NCBI RefSeq assembly: GCF_963678635.1
Contig: NC_087069.1
Location: 46,084,276-46,148,275, forward strand
Length of the DNA stretch: 64,000 nucleotides
Source of the DNA: Symsagittifera roscoffensis
Taxonomy: Eukaryota; Xenacoelomorpha; Acoela; Convolutidae
Direction of reading: 5' to 3'
Under the pieces are notes generated by a model. The model saw only the letters and a list, made by a program, of their open reading frames with translations, did not search any database and had not been told where the DNA came from. A program made the position numbers and the translations under genes. Below, one piece after another: positions 1 to 14,430 of the stretch; position 1 is the first letter of the stretch; each line of letters begins with the position of its first letter.

Positions 1-3000
1 CATAGGGATCATTAGGTATAAATTTTTTACATAGGGATCATTAGGTATAAATATTTTACATAGGGATCATTAGGTATAATTTTTTTACATAGGGATCATT
101 AGGTATAAATATTTTTTATAGGGATCTTTAGGTATAAATATTTTACATAGGGATCATTAGGTATAATTTTTTTACATAGGGATCATTAGGTATAAATATT
201 TCACATAGGGATCATTAGGTATAAGTATTTGCATAGGGATCATTGGGTATAATTATTTTACATAGGGATCATTAGGTGTAAATATTTTACATAGGGATCA
301 TTAGCTATAAAAATTATACATAGGGATCATTAGGTATAAATTTTTTACATAGCGATCATTAGGTATAAATTTTATTACATAGGGATCATTAGGTATAAAT
401 TTTTTACATAGGGATCATTAGGTATAAAAATTTTTCATAGAGATCATTAGGTATAATTTTGTTACATAGGGATCATTAGGTATAAAAATTTTACATAGGG
501 ATCATTAGGTATAAATATTTTACATAGGGATCATTATGTATAAATTATTACATAGGGATCATTAGGTATAAATTTTTTACATAGGGATCATTAGGTATAA
601 ATATTTTACATAGGGATCATTAGGTATAATTTTTTTACATAGGGATCATTAGGTATAAATATTTTTTATAGGGATCTTTAGGTATAAATATTTTACATAG
701 GGATCATTAGGTATAATTTTTTTACATAGGGATCATTAGGTATAAACATTTTACATAGGGATCATTAGGTATAAATATTTTACATAGGGATCATTAGGTA
801 TAAATATTTACATAGGGATCATTAGGTATAATTATTTTACATAGGGATCATTAGGTATAAATATTTTACATATGGATCATTAGCTATACAAATTATACAT
901 AGGGATCATTAGGTATAAATTTTTTACATAGGGATCATTAGGTATAATTTTTTTTACATAGGGATCATTAGGTATAAATATTTTACATAGGGATCATTAG
1001 GTATAAGTATTTACATAGGGATCATTAGGTATAATTATTTTACATAGGGATCATTAGGTGTAAATATTTTACATAGGGATCATTTGCTATAAAAATTATA
1101 CATAGGGATCATTAGGTATAAATTTTTTACATAGGGATCATTAGGTATAAATTTTATTACATAGGGATCATTAGGTATAAATTTTTTACATAGGGATCAT
1201 TAGGTATAAAATTTTTTCATAGGGATCATTAGGTATAATTTTGTTACATAGGGATCATTAGGTATAAAAATTTTACATAGGGATCATTAGGTATAAAAAT
1301 TTTTCATAGAGATCATTAGGTATAATTTCGTTACAAAGGGATCATTAGGTATAAAATTTTTACATAGGGATCATTAGGTATAAATATTTTACATAGGGAT
1401 CATTAGGTATAAATTATTACATAGGGATCATTAGGTATAAATTTTTTACATAGGGATCATTAGGTATAAAAATTTTTCATAGAGATCATTAGGTATAATT
1501 TTGTTACATAGGGATCATTAGGTATAAAAATTTTACATAGGGATCATTAGGTATAAATATTTTACATAGGGATCATTAGGTATAAATTATTACATAGGGA
1601 TCATTAGGTATAAATTTTTTACATAGGGATCATTAGGTATAAATATTTTACATAGGGATCATTAGGTATAAATATTTTTTTATAGGGATCATTAGGTATA
1701 AATATTTTACATAGGGATCATTAGGTATAACTTTTTTAGATAGGGATCATCAGGTATAAATATTTTACATAGGGATCATTAGGTATAAATATTTCACATA
1801 AGGATCATTAGGTATAAATTTTTTACATAGGGATCATTAGGTATAAAAAAGTTTCATAGGGATCTTTAGGTTTAATTTTTTTACATAGTGATCATTAAGT
1901 ATAATTTTTTACATAGGGATTATTAGGTATAAATATTTTACATAGGGATCATTAGGTATAAAAATTTTACATAGGGATCATTAGGTATAAATATTTTACA
2001 TAGGGATCATTAGGTATAAATTATTACATAGGGATCATTAGGTATAAATTTTTACATAGGGATCATTAGGTATAAATATTTTACATAGGGATCATTAGGT
2101 ATAATTTTTTTACATAGGGATCATTAGGTATAAATATTTTTTATAGGGATCTTTAGGTATAAAAATTTTACATAGGGATCATTAGGTATAAGTTTTTTAC
2201 ATAGGGATCATTAGGTATAAACATTTTACATAGGGATCATTAGGTATAAATATTTTACATAGGGATCATTAGGTATAAATATTTACATAGGGATCATTAG
2301 GTATAATTATTTTACATAGGGATCATTAGGTATAAATATTTTACATATGGATCATTAGCTATACAAATTATACATAGGGATCATTAGGTATAAATTTTTT
2401 ACATAGGGATCATTAGGTATAATTTTTTTTACATAGGGATCATTAGGTATAAATATTTTACATAGGGATCATTAGGTATAAGTATTTACATAGGGATCAT
2501 TAGGTATAATTATTTTACATAGGGATCATTAGGTGTAAATATTTTACATAGGGATCATTTGCTATAAAAATTATACATAGGGATCATTAGGTATAAATTT
2601 TTTACATAGGGATCATTAGGTATAAATTTTATTACATAGGGATCATTAGGTATAAATTTTTTACATAGGGATCATTAGGTATAAAATTTTTTCATAGGGA
2701 TCATTAGGTATAATTTTGTTACATAGGGATCATTAGGTATAAAAATTTTACATAGGGATCATTAGGTATAAAAATTTTTCATAGAGATCATTAGGTATAA
2801 TTTTGTTACAAAGGGATCATTAGGTATAAAAATTTTACATAGGGATCATTAGGTATAAATATTTTAGATAGGGATCATTAGGTATAAATTATTACATAGG
2901 GATCATTAGGTATAAAATTTTTACATAGGGATCATTAGGTATAAATATTTTACATAGGGATCATTAGGTATAAATTTTTTTACATAGGGATCATTAGGTA

Positions 3001-6000
3001 TAAATATTTCACATAGGGATCATTAGGTATAAGTATTTGCATAGGGATCATTGGGTATAATTATTTTACATAGGGATCATTAGGTGTAAATATTTTACAT
3101 AGGGATCATTAGCTATAAAAATTATACATAGGGATCATTAGGTATAAATTTTTTACATAGCGATCATTAGGTATAAATTTTATTACATAGGGATCATTAG
3201 GTATAAATTTTTTACATAGGGATCATTAGGTATAAAAATTTTTCATAGAGATCATTAGGTATAATTTTGTTACATAGGGATCATTAGGTATAAAAATTTT
3301 ACATAGGGATCATTAGGTATAAATATTTTACATAGGGATCATTAGGTATAAATTATTACATAGGGATCATAGGGATCATTAGGTATAACTTTTTTAGATA
3401 GGGATCATCAGGTATAAATATTTTACATAGGGATCATTAGGTATAAATGTTTCACATAAGGATCATTAGGTATAAATTTTTTACATAGGGATCATTAGGT
3501 ATAAAAAAGTTTCATAGGGATCTTTAGGTTTAATTTTTTTACATAGTGATCATTAAGTATAATTTTTTACATAGGGATTATTAGGTATAAATATTTTACA
3601 TAGGGATCATTAGGTATAAAAATTTTACATAGGGATCATTCGGTATAAATATTTTACATAGGGATCATTAGGTATAAATTATTACATAGGGATCATTAGG
3701 TATAAATTTTTTACATAGGGATCATTAGGTATAAATATTTTACATAGGGATCATTAGGTATAATTTTTTTACATAGGGATCATTAGGTATAAATATTTTT
3801 TATAGGGATCTTTAGGTATAAATATTTTACATAGGGATCATTAGGTATAATTTTTTTACATAGGGATCATTAGGTATAAATATTTCACATAGGGATCATT
3901 AGGTATAAGTATTTGCATAGGGATCATTGGGTATAATTATTTTACATAGGGATCATTAGGTGTAAATATTTTACATAGGGATCATTAGCTATAAAAATTA
4001 TACATAGGGATCATTAGGTATAAATTTTTTACATAGCGATCATTAGGTATAAATTTTATTACATAGGGATCATTAGGTATAAATTTTTTACATAGGGATC
4101 ATTAGGTATAAAAATTTTTCATAGAGATCATTAGGTATAATTTTGTTACATAGGGATCATTAGGTATAAAAATTTTACATAGGGATCATTAGGTATAAAT
4201 ATTTTACATAGGGATCATTAGGTATAAATTATTACATAGGGATCATTAGGTATAAATTTTTTACATAGGGATCATTAGGTATAAATATTTTACATAGGGA
4301 TCATTAGGTATAAATATTTTTTTATAGGGATCATTAGGTATAAATATTTTACATAGGGATCATTAGGTATAACTTTTTTAGATAGGGATCATCAGGTATA
4401 AATATTTTACATAGGGATCATTAGGTATAAATATTTCACATAAGGATCATTAGGTATAAATTTTTTACATAGGGATCATTAGGTATAAAAAAGTTTCATA
4501 GGGATCTTTAGGTTTAATTTTTTTACATAGTGATCATTAAGTATAATTTTTTACATAGGGATTATTAGGTATAAATATTTTACATAGGGATCATTAGGTA
4601 TAAAAATTTTACATAGGGATCATTAGGTATAAATATTTTACATAGGGATCATTAGGTATAAATATAAATTATTACATAGGGATCATTAGGTATAAATTTT
4701 TTACATAGGGATCATTAGGTATAAATATTTTACATAGGGATCATTAGGTATAATTTTTTTACATAGGGATCATTAGGTGTAAATATTTTACATAGGGATC
4801 ATTAGCTATAAAAATTATACATAGGGATCATTAGGTATAAATTTTTTACATAGCGATCATTAGGTATAAATTTTATTACATAGGGATCATTAGGTATAAA
4901 TTTTTTACATAGGGATCATTAGGTATAAAAATTTTTCATAGAGATCATTAGGTATAATTTTGTTACATAGGGATCATTAGGTATAAAAATTTTACATAGG
5001 GATCATTAGGTATAAATATTTTACATAGGGATCATTAGGTATAAATTATTACATAGGGATCATTAGGTATAAATTTTTTACATAGGGATCATTAGGTATA
5101 AATATTTTACATAGGGATCATTAGGTATAAATATTTTTTTATAGGGATCATTAGGTATAAATATTTTACATAGGGATCATTAGGTATAACTTTTTTAGAT
5201 AGGGATCATCAGGTATAAATATTTTACATAGGGATCATTAGGTATAAATGTTTCACATAAGGATCATTAGGTATAAATTTTTTACATAGGGATCATTAGG
5301 TATAAAAAAGTTTCATAGGGATCTTTAGGTTTAATTTTTTTACATAGTGATCATTAAGTATAATTTTTTACATAGGGATTATTAGGTATAAATATTTTAC
5401 ATAGGGATCATTAGGTATAAAAATTTTACATAGGGATCATTAGGTATAAATACTTTACATAGGGATCATTAGGTATAAATTATTACATAGGGATCATTAG
5501 GTATAAATTTTTTACATAGGGATCATTAGGTATAAATATTTTACATAGGGATCATTAGGTATAATTTTTTTTACATAGGGATCATTAGGTATAAATATTT
5601 TTTATAGGGATCTTTAGGTATAAATATTTTACATAGGGATCATTAGGTATAATTTTTTTACATAGGGATCATTAGGTATAAATATTTCACATAGGGATCA
5701 TTAGGTATAAGTATTTGCATAGGGATCATTGGGTATAATTATTTTACATAGGGATCATTAGGTGTAAATATTTTACATAGGGATCATTAGCTATAAAAAT
5801 TATACATAGGGATCATTAGGTATAAATTTTTTACATAGCGATCATTAGGTATAAATTTTATTACATAGGGATCATTAGGTATAAATTTTTTACATAGGGA
5901 TCATTAGGTATAAAAATTTTTCATAGAGATCATTAGGTATAATTTTGTTACATAGGGATCATTAGGTATAAAAATTTTACATAGGGATCATTAGGTATAA

Positions 6001-9000
6001 ATATTTTACATAGGGATCATTAGGTATAAATTATTACATAGGGATCATTAGGTATAAATTTTTTACATAGGGATCATTAGGTATAAATATTTTACATAGG
6101 GATCATTAGGTATAAATATTTTTTTATAGGGATCATTAGGTATAAATATTTTACATAGGGATCATTAGGTATAACTTTTTTAGATAGGGATCATCAGGTA
6201 TAAATATTTTACATAGGAATCATTAGGTATAAATATTTCACATAAGGATCATTAGGTATAAATTTTTTACATAGGGATCATTAGGTATAAAAAAGTTTCA
6301 TAGGGATCTTTAGGTTTAATTTTTTTACATAGTGATCATTAAGTATAATTTTTTACATAGGGATTATTAGGTATAAATATTTTACATAGGGATCATTAGG
6401 TATAAAAATTTTACATAGGGATCATTAGGTATAAATATTTTACATAGGGATCATTAGGTATAAATATAAATTATTACATAGGGATCATTAGGTATAAATT
6501 TTTTACATAGGGATCATTAGGTATAAATATTTTACATAGGGATCATTAGGTATAATTTTTTTACATAGGGATCATTAGGTATAAATATTTTTTATAGGGA
6601 TCTTTAGGTATAAATATTTTACATAGGGATCATTAGGTATAATTTTTTTACATAGGGATCATTAGGTATAAACATTTTACATAGGGATCATTAGGTATAA
6701 ATATTTTACATAGGGATCATTAGGTATAAATATTTACATAGGGATCATTAGGTATAATTATTTTACATAGGGATCATTAGGTATAAATATTTTACATATG
6801 GATCATTAGCTATACAAATTATACATAGGGATCATTAGGTATAAATTTTTTACATAGGGATCATTAGGTATAATTTTTTTTACATAGGGATCATTAGGTA
6901 TAAATATTTTACATAGGGATCATTAGGTATAAGTATTTACATAGGGATCATTAGGTATAATTATTTTACATAGGGATCATTAGGTGTAAATATTTTACAT
7001 AGGGATCATTTGCTATAAAAATTATACATAGGGATCATTAGGTATAAATTTTTTACATAGGGATCATTAGGTATAAATTTTATTACATAGGGATCATTAG
7101 GTATAAATTTTTTACATAGGGATCATTAGGTATAAAATTTTTTCATAGGGATCATTAGGTATAATTTTGTTACATAGGGATCATTAGGTATAAAAATTTT
7201 ACATAGGGATCATTAGGTATAAATATTTTACATAGGGATCATTAGGTATAAATTATTACATAGGGATCATTAGTTATAAACTTTTTACATAGGGATCATT
7301 AGGTATAAATATTTTACATAGGGATCATTAGGTATAATTTTTTTAGATAGGGATCATCAGGTATAAATATTTTACATAGGGATCATTAGGTATAAATATT
7401 TTACATAGGGATCATTAGGTATAATTTTTTTAGATAGGGATTATCAGGAATAAATATTTTACATAGGGATCATTAGGTATAAATATTTTACATAGGGATC
7501 ATTAGGTATAATTTTTTTTCATAGGGATCATTAGGTATAAATATTTTACATAAGGATCATTAGGTATAATTTTTTTACATAGGGATCAGTAGGTATAAAT
7601 ATATTTTTATAGGGATCATTAGGTATAAATATTTTACATAGGGATCATTAGGTATAATTTTTTTAGATAGGGATCATCAGGTATAAATATTTTACATAGG
7701 GATCATTAGGTATAAATATTTTACATAGGGATCATTAGGAATAAATTTTTTACATAGGGATCATTAGGTATAAATATTTTACATAGGGATCATTAGGTAT
7801 AATTTTTTTACATAGGGATCAGTAGGTATAAATATTTTTTTATAGGGATCATTAGGTATAAATATTTTACATAGGGATCATTAGTTATAATTATTTTACA
7901 TAGGGATCATTAGGTGTAAATATTTTACATAGGGATCATTAGCTATAAAAATTATACATAGGGATCATTAGGTATACATTTTTTACATAGGGATCATTAG
8001 GTATAAATTTTATTACATAGGGATCATTTGGTTTAATTTTTTTACATAGGGATCATTAAGTATAATTTTTTACATAGGGATCATTAGGTATAAATATTTT
8101 ACATAGGGATCATTAGGTATAAATTATTACATAGGGATCATTAGTTATAAACTTTTTACATAGGGATCATTAGGTATAAATATTTTACATAGGGATCATT
8201 AGGTATAATTTTTTTAGATAGGGATCATCAGGTATAAATATTTTACATAGGGATCATTAGGTATAAATATTTTACATAGGGATCATTAGGTATAATTTTT
8301 TTAGATAGGGATTATCAGGAATAAATATTTTACATAGGGATCATTAGGTATAAATATTTTACATAGGGATCATTAGGTATAATTTTTTTTCATAGGGATC
8401 ATTAGGTATAAATATTTTACATAAGGATCATTAGGTATAATTTTTTTACATAGGGATCAGTAGGTATAAATATATTTTTATAGGGATCATTAGGTATAAA
8501 TATTTTACATAGGGATCATTAGGTATAAATATTTTACATAAGGATCATTAGGTATAAATATTTTACATAGGGATCATTAGGTATAAATTATTACATAGGG
8601 ATCATTAGGAATAAATTTTTTACATAGGGATCATTAGGTATAAATATTTTACATAGGGATCATTAGGTATAATTTTTTTACATAGGGATCAGTAGGTATA
8701 AATATTTTTTTATAGGGATCATTAGGTATAAATATTTTACATAGGGATCATTAGTTATAATTATTTTACATAGGGATCATTAGGTGTAAATATTTTACAT
8801 AGGGATCATTAGCTATAAAAATTATACATAGGGATCATTAGGTATACATTTTTTACATAGGGATCATTAGGTATAAATTTTATTACATAGGGATCATTTG
8901 GTTTAATTTTTTTACATAGGGATCATTAAGTATAATTTTTTACATAGGGATCATTAGGTATAAATATTTTACATAGGGATCATTAGGTATAAAAATTTTA

Positions 9001-9418
9001 CATAGGGATCATTAGGTATAAATATTTTACATAGGGATCATTAGATATAAATTATTACATAGGGATCATTAGGTATAAATTTTTTACATAGGGATCATTA
9101 GGTATAAATATTTTACATAGGGATCATTAGGCATAATTTTTTTACATAGGGATCATTAGGTATAAATATTTTTTTATAGGGATCATTAGGTATAAATATT
9201 TTACATAGGGATCATTAGGTATAATTTTTTTACATAGGGATCATTAGGTATAAATATTTTACATAGGGATCATTAGGTATAAATGTTTTACATAGGGATC
9301 ATTAGGTATAAAAAAGTTTCATAGGGATCTTTAGGTTTAATTTTTTTACATAGGGATCATTAAGTATAATTTTTTTTACATAGGGATCTTTAGGTATAAA
9401 TATTTTACATAGGGATCT

Positions 9419-11573
9419 TTGATTTTTACTTAGGGAACAATTTATATAGGGATCATCAGTTATACATAGATTGAAAAGAAAATTGTAAAAATTATATGAA
9501 AAAAAAAAATTGAAAAAAAAGTTGAATTTTTTTTTTTTTGAAAATTTTTATGGAAAAATTTTTTTGGAATTTTTTGTCATAGGGATCACTAAGTATGAAA
9601 ATTTTACATAGGGATCATTAGGTAAAAATTTTTTACATAGGGATCATTAGGTATAAAAAAGTTTCATAGGGATCTTTAGGTTTAATTTTTTTACATAGGG
9701 ATCATTAAGTATCATTTTTTTACATAGGGATCATTAGGTAAAAATATTTTCCATAGGGATCTTTGGTTTTTACTTAGGGAACAATTTATATAGGGATCAT
9801 CAGTTATACATAGATTGAAAAGAAAATTGTAAAAATTATATGAAAAAAAAAATTGAAAAAAAACTTGAAATTTTTTTTTTTTTTGAAAATTTTTATGGAA
9901 ATTTTTTTTTGGAGTTTTTTTTCATAGGGGTCATTAAATATGAAAATTTTACATAGGGATCATTAGGTATAAATATTTTACATAGGGCCCATTAGGTATA
10001 AATATTTTACATAGGGATCATTAGGTATAAATATTTTACATAGGGATCATTGGGTGTAGATATTTACATAGGGATCATTAGGTATAAATTTTTTACATAG
10101 GGATCATTAGGTATAAATTTTTTACATAGGGATCATTAGGTATAAATTTTTTACATAGGGATCATAAGGTATAATTTTTTTACATAGGGATCCTTAGGTA
10201 TAAAAATTTTACATAGGGATCATTTGGTTTAATTTTATTACATAGGGATCATTTGGTTTAATTTTTTTACATAGGGATCATTAAGTATAATTTTTTACAT
10301 AGGGATCATTAGGTATAAATATTTTACATAGGGATCATTAGGTATAAAAATTTTACATAGGGATCATTAGGTATAAATATTTTACATAGGGATCATTAGG
10401 TATAAATTATTACATAGGGATCATTAGGTATAAATTTTTTACATAGGGATCATTAGGTATAAATATTTTACATAGGGATCATTAGGCATAATTTTTTTAC
10501 ATAGGGATCATTAGGTATAAATATTTTTTTATAGGGATCATTAGGTATAAATATTTTACATAGGGATCATTAGGTATAATTTTTTTACATAGGGATCATT
10601 AGGTATAAATATTTTACATAGGGATCATTAGGTATAAATGTTTTACATAGGGATCATTAGGTATAAAAAAGTTTCATAGGGATCTTTAGGTTTAATTTTC
10701 TTACATAGGGATCATTAAGTATAATTTTTTTACATAGGGATCATTAGGTATAAATATTTTACATAGGGATCTTTGATTTTTACTTAGGGAACAATTTATA
10801 TAGGGATCATCAGTTATACATAGATAGAAAAGAAAATTGTAAAAATTATATGAAAAAAAAAATTGAAAAAAAAACTTGAATTTTTTTTTTGAAAATTTTT
10901 ATGGAAAAATTTTTTTGGAATTTTTTGTCATAGGGATCCCTAAGTATGAAAATTTTACATAGGGATCATTAGGTAAAAATTTTTTACATAGGGATCATTA
11001 GGTATAAAAAAGTTTCATAGGGATCTTTAGGTTTAATTTTTTTACATAGGGATCATTAAGTATCATTTTTTTACATAGGGATCATTAGGTATAAATATTT
11101 TCCATAGGGATCTTTGGTTTTTACTTAGGGAACAATTTATATAGGGATCATCAGTTATACATAGATTGAAAAGAAAATTGTAAAAATTATATGAAAAAAA
11201 AAATTGAAAAAAAACTTGAAATTTTTTTTTTTTTGAAAATTTTTATGGAAAATTTTTTTTGGAGTTTTTTTTCATAGGGGTCATTAAGTATGAAAATTTT
11301 ACATAGGGATCATTAGGTATAAATATTTTACATAGGGACCATTAGGTATAAATATTTTACATAGGGATCATTAGGTATAAATATTTTACATAGGGATCAT
11401 TGGGTATAGATATTTACATAGGGATCATTAGGTATAAATTTTTTACATAGGGATCATTAGGTATAAATTTTTTACATAGGGATCATTAGGTATAAATTTT
11501 TTACATAGGGATGATTAGGTATAATTTTTTTACATAGGGATCCTTAGGTATAAAAATTTTACATAGGGATCAT
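9419..11573. repeat. ~1.35-kb tandem duplication with non-satellite spacers
   Basis: The 29-bp array is interrupted by four related spacers of about 160 bp. Each starts near 'tacttagggaacaatttata' (9,427; 9,771; 10,781; 11,122) and runs into A-rich and T-rich tracts. The first and third spacers, and the second and fourth, are about 1.35 kb apart, so one long block containing two spacers was duplicated in tandem. The spacers still contain single degenerate 29-bp units, suggesting they arose inside the array. Confidence 0.85.
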
Positions 11574-11765
11574 TAAGTAAAGAAATTTGAAAAAAAAAAT
11601 TTGAAAAAAAAACTGAAAAAAAGTTTGAAAAAAAATTTGAAAAAAAAAATTGAAAAAAAAATTTGAAAAAAGTTTGAAAAAAAATTTAAAAAAAAATTGA
11701 AAAAAAATTTGAAAAAATTTTTTTTTTTGGAAATTTTTGGACGAAAAAACTTTTGGAAAAATGTT
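11574..11765. repeat. Low-complexity A-tract/T-tract block
   Basis: Runs of (G)A6-10 alternate with TTTG over about 190 bases, then pass into a T-rich piece before satellite units resume. It is an extended version of the A-rich parts of the four spacers. There is no coding signal. Confidence 0.8.
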
Positions 11766-11856
11766 TACATAGGGATCCTTAGGTATAAATATTTTACATA
11801 GGGATCATTAGGTATAAATATTTTACATAGGGATCTTTAGGTATAAATATTTACAT

Positions 11857-11916
11857 AGGGATCATTAGGTATAATCTATACCCAATGATCCCTGTAGGGA
11901 TCACCCCCCCCCCCCC
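11857..11916. repeat. Inverted satellite junction and C-homopolymer at the array edge
   Basis: The last forward unit (17 bases, 11,857-11,873) is followed after 3 bases by its near-perfect reverse complement (11,877-11,893, 16 of 17 pairs). A short forward stub and a run of 13 C (11,904-11,916) follow. The array thus ends in a hairpin-capable head-to-head junction, after which satellite sequence stops. Confidence 0.85.
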
Positions 11917-11949
11917 GATCCCAGTGTCGTATATCTATACTACTCATTG

Positions 11950-14430
11950 TTAGATGAGACTGTCATTAAACCAACAGCTAGAAAACTTGAACTAATAGGA
12001 GAAATCAGTAACTTTTGACAATTTAAACAAACAACTGACTTTGAAAGAAGGAAAAACAAAAACAAAAACAAAAACAATGATACAAGGAGACAAAATCTTG
12101 AGAACAGACAAAAAAATGAATAGAATAGCTATCGACTAGCTTGTTTATTACCAATTAATTAAGCTGAATTTAATTGAAGAAGAAACAAAAACAAGATTTC
12201 AATGACAAAATACAATGATAGAAAGTTGGACAAAATAATGAATGGGAAAACTTTCGATCAGAATGACTCGTTCCGTTACTAAATTGTTCAAATTAATTCA
12301 AGTGGCTTTATAAACAACAGTTGAACTTGAACCAAACGACTTTAGAAAATAATTGCAACAAGAGAAGAAATGAGAGCATAGAATTTACAAGATAAAACTT
12401 TAAAAAAATACATCGTAAAGGATTTACATATCTGTGAATTATTCAAGTTACATGTAAAATTTTGGGAACTGCACAGATCGACCAAGTGTCAGGAAATGTA
12501 ACTGAAAAAGTTAGAAAAAATTAGAATTAAAGCGTTGCAGCTAAGCAGATATCTGTGCATACAAAATGCAAGCAAAAAATCAGTTATTGATGGAAAAATT
12601 TTCATCTCTGTTTGGAAATAATACCCAGACTTTGTAACCTAGCATCAGGACTGCACTGAATTTTTCCTCGATCAGTTTTCGGATAAATTGATTTTCAGTA
12701 AAAAGTTCTTGGTTCAACTCAATTTTGTGCAAAAATTATCATACAAATGACTTGCGCAAAAGTGTAAGTATACTACTGATTTTTTTCCCGTTTTTTTCAG
12801 TTTTTTTGTATCAAATCTTTTTTTTAATTCAATTTTTTGATTATTTATAGATAGTGAAAATCAACATAAGCTTTTACATTTTCAGAGGCGCCTGAAAGCG
12901 AGCTGCGAAAATCCACGGCATTCTCGCGATGAGATTTCCTTTGGCTGTAAATGTAATCCTTTCCTTTGCCTGAGTTTTCAAAGGATGGAATCTAAATGGA
13001 AACAGATTAATAATGTTTTTTGTTTTATGTTGATAAAACTTTTAAAATCTATCAAACTTGGCAAATATTTTGTTAAATTTGCCAACTTTCAGGAATTTTG
13101 AAATTTTTTAATTGTTTCATCTTTTCTATTTTTTTGCTGCTCCATTTGTGCATCAGGAGTTAGTAGAAAAAAATCGAAAAATGTTAATCTGATTATATTG
13201 AAACTTCACTACGATGCATGCATTCTGAGAGTCTTATTGATGGAAACACTTGAATTTTTCAAAAGTTTAATGGGTATAACAACCAGTTACGGAGGTGTGA
13301 AAGCGTATCACATCCTGACTGGTGATCCAATTGTTTTCCTTGTCATTATAATTTGTAAATTCAATAACGTCAAAGTCATAATGCAAATCTGTAAAAATAG
13401 AAAGAGTCTTCGAATAAAAGTCAACCAAAAACTCCAAAAGTGTCTAACTGAAACTGACACGGAGAAAAAAGCGACTGCTGTGTATATAGGGTTGAAAGTG
13501 TGACCAAATATTGCATCGTGTCAATTGCATGTGGTGACTAAAATGAACAAAAGTATATGAGAGTGAACTTAAGCTTGAAAGAACTCAAAAAATTGGAACC
13601 AAGTGCGATCAAACGAAAAATGTTCCGGTGAACAGCAGCAGCTGAGGTTCAAACTGTAGAGTCTCACGATTTTAAAAAATGAGCAACTAAAAGACTCATA
13701 AATTGAAAACATTTACACGAACTGTAATTTTTTGTGTATTTCACAATTTTTGTTACGATCAACAATTGTGCAATGAATTGACACTAAGGAAGCGTGCTAC
13801 TCTGCCCTCATTAGAAATTAATATAACAATTAAACTATTGATTTACCTGATTTCTACTGGACGCTGGAAGATATTTTTTGGACTTTTTTCTCTATTTTTT
13901 TAACTTCTCCTTTGGAAATGAATTTGGTTGGTAGTTTTTTTAAGTATGACGATCACATCACAAAATCAAGTTTCGTTTGAATCATTTTGATTTGAATGTG
14001 TATGCTTTTGAGCATTTTTTTCATATCAAAGCTCAGGTTACATTCCAATTGTCATTTTCGGGTGTCCTGCTTGTGACATCGCGATCTCTTGAAATACAAA
14101 AACTTTTAAGCAAACAAAGATTCCCGGCCTTGTTGAAACCGCTAAAGTTAAACATCTCTAAGCAAGGAGCTAGACCCTTGAAAATAGGGCCAATCTGAGC
14201 GGATCATTCATAAAAAATGGATCACAATCTCATCAAGTATCAATTATTGCAAAAAAGTCCTTTTGATTTACCCTAGTAGAAGAAGTACACCAAGATTTTC
14301 CACACTTTTGTTCTAGAAAAACGTGACTTATATGGCTTTCGACCAACCTGTTCGGACCTACTGAAACGCTTTTTAAAATTTTGACAATAATACGTTGACA
14401 CTGAAACTAAATATTCTCAAAAGAAAATTG
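11950..14430. repeat. Mosaic repeat unit, copy 1
   Basis: First of at least four diverged units. It opens with 'agatgagactgtcattaaac', whose relatives lie at about 14,525, 18,041 and 20,870. It holds the 61-nt exon-like block at 12,886-12,946. The rest is AT-rich. Short open frames at 13,198-13,503, 13,703-13,903 and 13,977-14,198 have no recognisable domain, are not kept in the other copies, and are not called as genes. Confidence 0.7.
12886..12946 (+). other. 61-nt exon-like block, copy 1
   Basis: Sixty-one bases lie between a TTTTCAG acceptor and a GTAAATGT donor-like site. The block contains a GCGATGAGA start context and then encodes M-R-F-P-L-A before the donor (phase 0). In the alternative zero frame it reads through a Cys-rich stretch. 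Upstream of the ATG, the hairpin seen in copies 3 and 5 is present with one mismatch (GCGAAAAT against ATTCTCGC). Equal length in all five copies argues for selection or very recent spread. An exon is inferred, not shown. Confidence 0.4.

Larger units (their letters stand above)
1..11879. repeat. Satellite array, ~29-bp unit, with higher-order repeats
   Basis: Head-to-tail copies of a unit built on acatagggatcattaggtat followed by an A/T-rich spacer of about 10 bases run from the first base to about 11.88 kb, roughly 400 copies. The GATC core is nearly invariant and the A/T spacer varies in length. Variant units recur in fixed order, which shows higher-order organisation. One example is the 'gtttcatagggatctttagg' variant near 1,846, 3,500, 4,486, 5,304, 6,288 and 9,310. 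Another is the 'tatagggatctttagg' variant near 115, 667, 2,142, 3,800, 5,592 and 6,590. Spacings range from about 0.55 to 1.8 kb, so the blocks have been duplicated and deleted unequally. The array continues off the left edge. No coding capacity is visible. It could be pericentromeric or interstitial, which the sequence cannot decide. Confidence 0.97.

Noticed and set aside
1-11879. Arthropod telomere repeat (TTAGG), because 'attagg' occurs in each satellite unit
   Set aside because: The motif is never in direct tandem; it is part of a ~29-bp unit.
1-11879. CRISPR array
   Set aside because: The 'spacers' are short, A/T-only and repeat among themselves. This is eukaryotic satellite DNA.
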